Assembly: GCA_944472135.2 (NCBI GenBank)
Contig: OX235262.1
Location: forward strand, 89,254,903-89,318,902
Direction: 5' to 3'
Length of the DNA stretch: 64,000 bases
DNA from: Trichobilharzia regenti
Taxonomy: Eukaryota > Platyhelminthes > Trematoda > Strigeidida > Schistosomatidae
Position 1 is the stretch's first letter. Each line of letters opens with the position of its first letter. The notes beneath the pieces were generated by a model. It ran no database searches, was not told the DNA's origin, and saw nothing but the letters and a program-made list of their open reading frames with translations. The position numbers were made by a program, and so were the translations under genes. Below are positions 28,101 to 40,100 of this stretch, piece after piece.

Positions 28101-31100
28101 GATGAAGACCTCAGATCGGATTTCAAAATAATGTGAGGTTTTGGAATTATTGATGAATCGTATGACTGTCTCTACTGATGATGGATGACCTTGACCGTGA
28201 TTACTTGTCCTCGAAAATTTTCCTCATCATTTTATTTCATGCGCTATTATTGATCGTCTCGCTGACTTGATATTTTTGTTTGTCCCTTGCCTAACCATAC
28301 TGGATGGTGTTCGAAAATACGATGATGAACCTGCCTAATGTACGCCCGACGTAGCTGGCTCCGCAGCTGCAGTCAAACTGGTAGATACACATAGAGGAGA
28401 CGAATTTAGGTAGTTTATCCTTATTTCTCGAACGTAGAATAGGGTGGTTGTGAAGAGACAATGTACCTCTGCTGCATAATAAGCTCCTTTGCCTGCATTC
28501 TTCAGTCGTTGTGTTATTATTTCGCTGGTGGTATCACCGAGGATCTGCAGTTATATGAACAGTGGCTTTTTTGGAACTGTTGCCATACTGACTGTCCTAG
28601 GTGATGAATTCATATATTTCTCAATGAACTTATCTGTAGAACCGTTTTTTCTAAGTAATTCTCTAATAATCTTAAGCTCCTCATTGAAGCAGTCGTCTGA
28701 ACAGATTAACCTAGCTCTATGAACCAGACAGGTTACGATTATATTTCAAAGGTACAAAACTCAAAAAATGAGTGTACTGCCTGTTGTAGTAGGTTTCCTG
28801 TACACACTCCTTCTCAGTGTTCCGTCTTCTTTCCTTACCATGAAGACGTCTAGGAATGAGATAGTCTATGGTAAAGTTTATAGCTGAATGGGCATCATTA
28901 TACTTGTCAAGGATGTTCATAGCATCGTTCTCATTTTTCAAGACCAGAAATGTATCATCCATATATCGACAGTAGAAATCCATATCATTAATTACTCCTT
29001 TCAGCGGTCCATTTTCTAACTAGCGAGGAAAAAATCAGATAGGATTGGACCTAATGTGTACAGGAAACCTACTACAACAGGGCAGTACACTCATTTTTTG
29101 AGTTTTGTACCTTTGAAATATAATCGTAACCTGTCTGGTTCATAGAGCTAGGTTAATCTGTTCAGACGACTGCTTCAATGAGGAGCTTAAGATTATTAGA
29201 GAATTACTTAGATAAAACGGTTCTACAGATAAGTTCATTGAGAAATATATGAATTCATCACCTAGACAGTCAGTATGGCAACAGTTCCAAAAAAGCCACT
29301 GTTCATATAACTGCAGATCCTCGGTGATACCACCAGCGAAATAATAACACAACGACTGAAGAATGCAGGCAAAGGAGCTTATTATGCAGCAGAGGTACAT
29401 TGTCTCTTCACAACCACCCCTATTCTACGTTCGAGAAATAAGGATAAACTACCTAAATTCGTCTCCTCTATGTGTATCTACCAGTTTGACTGCAGCTGCG
29501 GAGCCAGCTACGTCGGGCGTACATTAGGCAGGTTCATCATCGTATTTTCGAACACCATCCAGTATGGTTGAGCAAGGAACAAACAAGATCCATTCGTAGC
29601 TCGATTTCAGCACACCTTGTAGATAGTGAACGTTAAGTTGACTTGATATTCGACCTGTGATGACCTAATCAATTTTTAACTGATTAACACATGCAATCTA
29701 GAGGGATTATGAACGCTTTATGATACGATAGGAGTCAAAGATTGTATCAATCAATGGTTTTATACATCACTATGATCAATTACTATAATTTCAGCTACGT
29801 GTTTGATTTAGCTAAGAAATATGATTTAAACAAATATTTAGTCCTGTAATTTTTATATACTAATAACTCAAAAGAGTTTCATGTCAGGGAAAGATTTAAT
29901 CCTCTGAAATGTTAGATCATATTTCAACCACTTAATAAGTGAAGGATCAGCGTTTTATCAGATAGTATCACAAAGATTACCAGTCATTTCTCACGATCAT
30001 ATTATTTCCTCTGATTTTTCCTCAATTCATTAATCAAGTGATACTCTTTCCCCTAGTGTCTTAGGTATTAATTTAGAATGTTATACTTGTCTGTATATTT
30101 CTCATCACATAGCTGACACATCATGTGATGGCTGTTTTAAACATTCATTATTTTCTGATTTTCTCATTATCAATAAAGAAATTTCACCTTATCTTCCTCT
30201 TGATATCTTTGTTTATGGGGTAGTGCAAATGACAAGATAACAGAGATACAGAATTGCTTCTAGTCTACTAAGGCTACCGGCAGTGAAACATTTCCTGCAC
30301 CTTTTCATGCAATTTTTCTCTAGGAATATATATCAATGATCCATATCTGGCGCTTTGAGACCAAGCTTTATGATCAAATATCAGATCTGAAAGATCATCA
30401 TATAGTATATGCGCCCTGAGCTATTTATCCTTCCGCTTAACTGAAATACCCGCCTCTTATGAGATTTAAAGCAAGAAGTAGTTTTAGATAAAGCTGTATT
30501 TAATAAGTTATATATGTCTAAACCAAGTTCACTGTAGTTTGATTGGACACTAGTAACTAGCAGGGAGTATTTACAACCTTGAAGGAATTCATGTCCCTTG
30601 CTGACGAGTGTCAACTAGCACGAAGCCTAGGTCCAAGGCTTTCTGTGGCCGATTGCCTCCAACTATCTAATATTATCTAATATCCCGGTGGGTGCGTACT
30701 GCTGAAGAGTCCCAAACTAGGACGAAACAGCTGTCCAGTACTCCCAGGTTTTCCAATGGTTCCCTAACGAATGTCAGCTCATGATTAAATCCTGAAACCA
30801 ATCAAATCCCTACAAACCAACACTTAAATATCTAATATCATGAAATCAATGTGCACCGTGATGGCGAGCTACCTAGAATGGTGGCCACATTGCAAACTTG
30901 ACTGATAGAATTCAGTCTGCACCAAAGAAAGACTAGACACGTCACACTAGTTACTAGTGTCCAATCAAAAATATCCTCTACAGTCCTACAGGAGGTCAAT
31001 TGCGAGCCCGAATAGCTCAGTGGTAACGTCTCTGACTGAAGAACTCACTGGATGACGCGGGTTCGAATCTCAGGAGGGACATGAGTTCCTTCAAGGTTGC

Positions 31101-34100
31101 AGATACGCTTTTCTGACGAGTGCCAAGTAGCACGAAAACTAGGTCCAAGGCTTCCTGTGGCCTATTGCCTCCAACTATCTAATATCAAGTTCACTGTATT
31201 TTCATAAATTCATACATTTTTGGTAGAACTAATCAGTTGAATACTCTATATAAATCATTGTGTTTATGCCAAATTGAAGAAGGGTTAACATGGGACAAAA
31301 TGGATTTAGTGGTCGCAAATAATTGTTAAGTTCACAATTAAGTATCTAATCGAAATGTGTGAATTTATTTTCATATTCTTCAAGAATACTACTACTTATT
31401 TTGAAATATAACTTAGATATTTAAACATCACACTACATTCAAGTACCGTATAATTATCAAATACACTATATTTATATGCTGTAATTGGTCAATCGCTATA
31501 CCTATATTGATCTTCTCATTAAATATGACGTATTTATTTATTGTCTACGGCCGAGTTATGGTGTATGTTTAACTGATGTTGAAATATTAATATTTTGTTT
31601 TCATTGTTACTTTTCTTTCACAGGATACCTTTCATGCACTTAGTCCTGATTTTCAAAATGTCGCATTTTTCCGTACATCTATTGCCTTACGTTCTCTGTT
31701 GGCCGATGAAAAATTTGCACCAAATCAAAATGGTGATTGTTGTAATGCAAATAATAATAGTAATCGTGGTGAACAGGATGCATTTCTTATTTCATTGAAT
31801 CGTCCAATTGTCTGGCTTAAACCTTTTACACTTGATCGAGGTATAAATAATGTATAATTTTTTTTTTAAACTACTTGAAATAGACATAATTCTTTAAATA
31901 CTGTGTTTATGTATTCAATTTTCTTTTATTCCTGTACGTCCCCAGTGGAACTTCGGGCTTCAAGCTAGAACTTTGAAGTTTAGGCAGCAGTGATGTTTAG
32001 TTTTATGGGGTGGGGTTGTTATCCTCACACCTAACCTCCCCTCTTTATCAGTTATATTACCGGCTTATTGAGGTAAGGGAGTGCATCGGCTGGGATCGAA
32101 CCCCAAACCACATGTATGGTTGACAAGTATTCTACCGCTGAACCACCGACGCACATATATTCATCATATTATAGCAAAATGAGTACCTTCCACTAACATA
32201 TGAATATTCAGTATACATTCATAGCGTGTATTCATCAAATAATGAACGTGAAATCCTTTCTGTATTCGCCAAACAGCATGCAATACTTTTACTTAACAAC
32301 TTCAAAATTCACTTTCTACATTATACTGTCAGGAGGAAAAGCTTCTTCTTCCTAGTGAATTTCTAGCAGTTACTTTCTCTATGTTCGTGAATATGAAGGC
32401 AATAATTGGAAAGCTGCTTGTTTCAAATGAAGAAAATTGTATATTTTGTATACTTTGTCATTTCAATATTCTACATAGAAATTAAAGCTATCGCGATGAT
32501 TTTTTGACTTCCCACTTTTGTTAGGTAGTGTATACAAATTTAAAATGTCTTCTTTTTGAAGCTTTCATGATGAAACCTTTACAGCTGAAAGAGAATGTGT
32601 GTGTCCAGCACACTGTAGATTTATAGCTAGGATATTTGAATAAGTAATTATAGGTTTGATGATGTTGATGAGTATCCACAAAATAAAACGAGCTCGTATT
32701 CTCCTGCAAACATGTTCGTTCTCTCTCTCTTCAAACTAATAAAGGGAACCGGTTGTATGAAATAAGGTGTGTGTGTGTGTGATAGAATACTCGTAACTGC
32801 TGAAGACAAGAGTCAGGCAACAGATCATTTATTGAGAAAATCAACAGATATTTATAATTTTTATGTACATTAATGTTCGTTATTGTTAGCAGAGAAGCAA
32901 CGTCCTCTGATTGGTTGTTTTCCTGCTGAAGGTTATTTTGTCATCTCTTTGTTGTCGTTTCTTAGACAGTCCGGTGATATATCTGCAATTGTATCCGCCG
33001 ATGCTAAGTCTGCTGTGATTGGTCGTTGATTTCCCCATGGTTTAGCTTTGTTCTTGTTTTGTCTCATGACCAATTTCGGTTTGCATACACCTCTCATCAC
33101 ATACTGACTAATTTATTTCAGGACTTCAAACCCATGACCTACTGGTTACAAGGTAAGCCCATAGACCACTAAGCCACTGGGATTTACTGCAATGGCCGGT
33201 GCATGAATTCCAACTTGTGGCAATTCACGACATGTCGCGACCACTAGTGAATATCATCCGTAACGAGTATTTGTCCTAACACCCGACCTGCTGTACCCCA
33301 CTAGTCACTACTTCCTGAAGCCAATTAAATCCCTGCAAACAACACTTGAATGAATAGTTTATGTTGTTATACTGGACTTCTATAGAAAAAGATGATCTGA
33401 CAGCTACCAATAGCAGATGGAGTGTAAACTAGCCTAAATTTCCTACTTTTTAGTTATAAATGAACTTATATTAAATGTTGATTATATTTGAATATATTTA
33501 CGCCTTTTATTTTATAAAAAAATTATTTAGGTATAATGATGTGGATGGTGTACAGAGATGAATTTGCTAAGTGGAATGAACATATAGAACATTTGGCATC
33601 CATGGTAAGAGTGTCTGATATGTACCTTAATTTGTGCCTTTTTCATTTAGTTCATTTTTTAAAATACAGCTTGATTCCACACCGTATTTTTTGGTACAGG
33701 TCTGGAATTTTCAGCATGGATATCGGGAGCCCAAGTTTTGCAGGCCGACCATTGATATCAGGTGTCAGTCGACAGGGGATCGAACCCGGGACCGTGTGCA
33801 TGGTCGGCGAGAGTCCTAACCACTGTGCCACCGACGCACATATTTTGGTCAACTTAATTAAAACAATCAGGCTCTTTGATAAATTTGATTATGGTGTTTA
33901 GAAGACAAATTTCTCGTGATGATATCATTTCGTAGTTTCTCTACAATTGTTTTACGACTACCGTCGTTCACAATAGTAAAATAAAATAAAATGCATGACT
34001 GCTTGTGTATCATATATCTTAAAGAAGAGTCATATATATACACATGGAGAGGAACATTCTACGTTGTTGCACGCCTTTGCTTTTATATTGTAACAACAGA

Positions 34101-34147
34101 AGGCAAGACACGGAAACCAAGGTATATTTTCCATTGGTCAAACCGCT

Positions 34148-34194
<47 letters not shown>

Positions 34195-37100
34195 AAGTTT
34201 ATATTCTTTGACCAATCACTGAACGTGTGATTTCGGTTTACATTAAACAACATGAAATAGAATGTTCACATATGCACAGTATTCTTTTGTTAATGCAGTA
34301 TATAACCGTGGGAAATGTATTCTGACGCTAACATCAAATAGGATATTCAGATTGATGTATCGTATTCTGCTGCTACTGCAGTATTGAACTGTGGGAATAT
34401 GTGAGAATAATATTCCGTTGGTACACATTGTCTGTATCATACCATCACAATATGATGTAATGGGAATTTCTAAGTTGCAAAAACGTTGCAAGCATCCGGT
34501 GTCTGAAGAAGCTAGACAATTTCCTGTGTCGCTTAACCCCTTTTCTTTTGTAGGAATAATCGTTTCCTACTTTTGAGGATGGGGAAACACATATTCAAAT
34601 GGCTTAAAAAACAAATGGACTCTCTGCATTTACCAAGTTTAGCGTTAATTAACATCCGTCTTATTCTTAAATCCTTTTGTCTGAATCGATAAGTAAATAT
34701 ATGAATGGACCATGCACATGGTCCGGGGTTCAAGCCCACGCCGACGCACACCTGATATCTATGGTCGGCCTGCGAAATTTGGGCTACCGATATCCACGCT
34801 GAAAATTCCATACTTGTACCAAAAATACGGTGTGGAACCAAGCTGTAATCAAAAATAAAATTAAAAAAATAAATAAAATAAAAATGTATTGCGCAAATGC
34901 ACCACATTTTCCAAGTAAACTCTGTCTTCGAATAACACTGTCGATTTTTCTTAAAAGGACTAATTTTTCAAATTGCATTTGACTAATTACACAGAATACT
35001 ACCCAATTACTTTTCAAGATACCAGCTGAAACTCAATAGTTTTATAGGATGCATAATTAGTGTGATTACTATTCATATTTTGACTTCAACCTCCTTTTTA
35101 TGGTCGACATTATCAAATTTGGTTATTATATATATATAACTGCCATAGAAAGCTATTTATGAATTCTACCTTGCTTTACTGTAAATTTATTTTACAAAAG
35201 CGATTAGTTCGTTGTTATACTCAATTTCTCTTCATCTGTTCTATGCAAACGGCAGTATTGTTTTCTCATCTGTACATATGTGTGTTTCAGGCTCCTCCAG
35301 AGGAAAACTTTGAACAGCCACAAATTGGTTCAGGTTCTACGCATGGTGCCTACCATACCAGTGGTCATCCAATTAAAGATCGTTCTCAGCATACATTTGT
35401 TCCTTCTCCTCCTCCTCCTCCTGCTTATTCTACTGTACATCCACCGGCTGCACCACAAATGAATGAAATACCCGATGTCACTATCGCGTCTAACCCATCC
35501 GTCAACAGCAATAATAAGACATCATCAACTTTATTTTTACAACTAAGTATAGAAGATCTTGGCGTTTGTCTACCTATTCACATGATTAAGGTAATGTTTT
35601 TAAAGTGTTATGTAACATAATCATGTATAGAAAAAGTATTTTGATAATAGTTACCATGACTACCAAAATGACCATTCTCATGGGTGATCTTTTGAACGTG
35701 TTTGCGTGCCGCAGAGTAGGCTTATAATAATAATATCTTTATTCTGGACAGTATTCATAAAATGTACAGAATTTTCAGAGAAGTTCATTGCGTGATATTT
35801 TCCCTTCGTACAATATTTTCAAACAAAATATTACTTAACAGCATATCCTGTGAAACAATGGTCTCAGCTGAAGCACAAACCATTCCATTATGATATATCT
35901 GCTTTGTCCTCTTGAAGAAATCCACAATATCTAGTTGAAAGTCAATTGTAAAATGTTCAGAAATACGTTTTGAAACCCAAGGACATAACTGAAGAACAGT
36001 TATCTCATGTATTGGAACACGTTGCCACCCACGATGAGGCTTTTCCTCAAGTTTAATAGAAACTTGCGAATCAGAAGCTTGCAAACATTTTAAATACACA
36101 CAAGAGTAGATAATATCATTAGAGGTGATATCTTAATCGATTAAAACAAACAGAACGAGAGAAAATATAGGCAATACAGAGATGGAAGTTATTGATAGCC
36201 CCAAGTTTTAAGCTTGCCACCACAAGGCCTTTTCAGAAAGGACAAAGAGTAATACGTACAGTTCTTTAATAAAATCAAGTGACTTCTCAACATATCTATA
36301 TCAACACATTTAAAGTTGTCTGCTATGTATGTTACATAATAATCGCCGTATACTACTGTCCTTTTAGAAAGATTTTGTTGCATTTGCAGTAAAATCAAGA
36401 CCTTTTGGAAATACCCTAACTTGTACAGACATTATTTTATTTCTATCACCGAACAACGTTACATTCAAAGTTTCCTACTTTCTTAGAAAGTTAAAGTTAT
36501 ATTTCTGAATTATATGGGAACCTTTTAATACATAACTAATGTGAAAAAGTTCTCTGTCTATCTAAGTGCATTCCAAGTAAAACTGTTGAGATAAGCAGTT
36601 ATTAGTGTGCTTGATTCGTACGACTCCTACTAACTGCCGAAAATATTTACGTCTCCCGAGTCATTTCATTTTGAAGAATTAAGGCGTCGCGTTTGCATTT
36701 AATCACTGTACTTTTAAATTTGTCATGGACGAATGAATATGCATATAGGAATGTTGATCAAAAAATGATTGAATCAGCTTACTTTATTGATAATGCCAAT
36801 AAATCAGTTCGAACGCTTAATATGTAAAGTTTATCATTATTTCAAGTTATATCACGAAAACTAAGGAGAAATGGGCATCTGTTTCGTCCTAGTTTGTGAC
36901 TTTTCAGCAGTGTTTACCCATCAGCCCACGGGGGAAGGGGGAGGGACAAACCTAGGATCTCCAGGTTACGATGTGAGTGTGTTGACTATGTAGTCACTAG
37001 GACGAATTCATGAAATACTGATTGTTTCTACACTAAAATTCTCAAATCATTTGTTCTCAATGAACAGCAACTACAAGTGGAAGTAAAAACTCTTAACCTA

Positions 37101-40100
37101 AATATTATCAATTGAATAATTTTATTTGAATAAAACACCATGATACATTATCACTTGCTGATGATATTTTCAGCACAATTTATTTTCGACAATCACATCT
37201 AAACTACTTCTGAACTTCTCAAATCAACTACTTCATACTTTATAAGTTTCCAGACGTAGGTGTTACAAACTTCCTGGAATAATTTAAGCGCCGAATCAGA
37301 TTGATTCACTATAAATTATTTTCTTTTTTACCTTATTCTTCAGTTACCGTCTCAAAGTTTAAAATCGGATTCACGAACAGCTTTAGTGTTAACATTGGAT
37401 AAAAGTCGTATATCTGCGTGTTATCAAGACTCCCTTGTTAGTCAAGGAGAATTCACTGGTAAGATTTCTTTATTACAAGGATTCTATTGTGTTTTTTTTG
37501 TTGTTTTTATAATTAATATATAAATAAGGTTAAACTTATTTTTATATAGTTCTCTTGTACACATGTTATTTATTCCACGCGATTATTTGACCATTATTAA
37601 TTTACTAAGTAATATACTGATGATGCCATAAATTTCCCTTTACAGACTTTTGTTTACGTTTTGATGATGAATTCAATGTTGGTTCTGATGACTGGAAACC
37701 AGATAAAAAACGTTCAACAATAGAAGTTAAAGGGAAGCGTCATGTTGTCATACTGAATGCATGTGTTGTTCCAAATGGAACATTTAGTGTATACTGGAGA
37801 GATCCAGGTATGTATTTTTTTGTAATATAAAACTCAGTGTATTGCTGAAACAAATTCGTACAATTTCATTTATCTTGTATGCTGCAACCGATATACCTTT
37901 TTTTTAATACTTTGACTTCACTTTAAACTGCATAACTATATGTTATTATAAACCGCCGCAAATTTTATACTTTAAAAATCTTATACAGTATCACTGGGTT
38001 GAATTATTTATTTATAATTATTCTGTTTAAGTAATACCTCAGTCGCGAGAGGTTAACTTCCTATCGTACCAAACATATAGAAAGGATGTTTGTCCTATGT
38101 GGTTCCTTTTGAATTCTTGGGCATTTTCATACCATCGTACGAGGGAAACGTTTTCTTTTAGTACGAATATTTTCTTTATGGTTAATTATACATTAAAACG
38201 CGAGTAATTTATTGTTATCATATGTAACAACATAACTTTATGTATGGATTATTAATTGTAATCCACTTGTTTCGTGTGAATGGGATATATATCTCAGTAT
38301 TAAAGAGTTCCCCTCTCATATCAAAGATCTAATAATTGGATACATGTGTACATGTTCTTTAGAAAATATCTTGTTAAAGAATCCCAATAGATATCCCCGG
38401 ATATTTATCTGATAGTGTACTTCAACCAAATTCAAATATTGGTTTGCAGGGATTTGATTGATTGGTTACAGGATTTCATCATGAGCTGACACTGGAAAAC
38501 CGGTGGGCACTGGACTGCTTTTTTATCCTAGTTTGGGACTCTTCAGCAGTACGCCCCCACTGCTTATGGCCCTCTGGTTAAAAGACGAGCTTGCACACCA
38601 TTAAGCCACTAGGACCCAATCCAATGGTCAGTGCATGAATTCCGACTACTGCTCACTAGCGACTGGCTCTATTCAAGTAGATAGTTACTTGGTCGGGTAT
38701 GAAGAGAAATACTAGCCAAAGACATTGGCTAGCGGTCGCGCTATGTCGTGAATTGGCGGAAGTTAGAATTCAAGGACCATTGGATCGGGTCCCAGTGGCT
38801 TAATGGTCTACGGGCTCACCTTGTAACCAGAATGTCCTAGGTCCGATCCCAGCAAGTGCGTACTGATGAAGGGTTCCAAACTAGGCTGACGAAACAGATG
38901 TCCAATACTCCCAAGTTCTCCAGTGGTTGTCTAACCGATGTCCTTTCATGATGAAATCCTGTAACTTTAAGAAAGTTTATAGATAAGGATGTTTCTTTCT
39001 CATCCTAATATTTAAACTCTTCGTTCCATCTATGTTTTCTTTTGCTATTCAACTTTAAAAGAAAATTGTAAGCAGGTAAATTATATTTCCATTCACTTGA
39101 CAACTATTCTTTTATATATATAGAAAAACGTGGGAAATGGCACCTGACAATTCATTGGCAAATGCGTGGTTTAGATTTTCATCTAGACGATAGTATTGGT
39201 CGTCGTTTAAAGGCACTGTTTACAATTCTAACTAGAATGACAGGATATAATGGTGCAGCACCTCTATTACCGACATCTGGTGAGGAAGAAGATGAAGAAG
39301 AAGGGGATGGAGGATCTCAGTCACGAGATATGCTAGATATTGAAGAATGTCAACGAGTTCCGTCGGGTGAAAATGAACATCAAGCCTATCAATATCCTGC
39401 GTCGACTACTAAAAAACGTTCATCAACTGTGTCTGCTACTGTTAGCAAGAATCTAAGTAGTGATGCTGATATCGCCTCATTAGATCGTTATAGACCTTTA
39501 CTTCTGTAAGTAAAAGCTTATTTTGATAGATTTTATTCTTAGTTTGCTCTAATGAATATTGTGGAGTGAATGAATGCTATTGGTCTTTAAAAACTTGAAC
39601 TGAGAATGTTTCTTTGTACAAGTTGTAATAGTTTTTTCTTTTAATCTACGTTGTATTACTAATATTTGTAAGATTTGTCTATTTCATTCACAGTATAAAT
39701 GTGCCTATTTTATCAGTTTCACTCTAAGGATTCTCGTATTTATTTTCATTCCCTAGACCAAAAGATTCTAGTGTGAAAAACACTTTGGATCATTCTCATT
39801 TTCGAAGTATGGAGTTTCATAAACACAAATTGGATTTATCAGATGCACAAGCTTTTAAGCGTCAAAAATGGAATACTCTTCGAAAGAAAAAAGCAGGGCA
39901 TATGGTTAGTTCAATAACGTGTCTGAATGCATAAATTTTTTTATATTATGGGATAGAAACTAATGAACATGCTCTGCTATTTTTTTAAATGTTGGTAGAC
40001 ACTAGATGTTCAATGTCAGCTTCCTCAAGCTTTCACTTCTGTCTGTCTGTCTGTTTTCGACATATAACTTTGCACATATGTGCGGGAGTCCAAGTCGTCA

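Noticed and set aside
28489..29400. Two similar small genes on opposite strands (NLSVEPF...[14 protein letters not shown])
   Set aside because: Antisense shadows of the inverted Penelope arms.
35785..36099. 104-codon minus-strand frame
   Set aside because: Lies entirely inside element X; no domain, no splice context, not preserved in other X copies.
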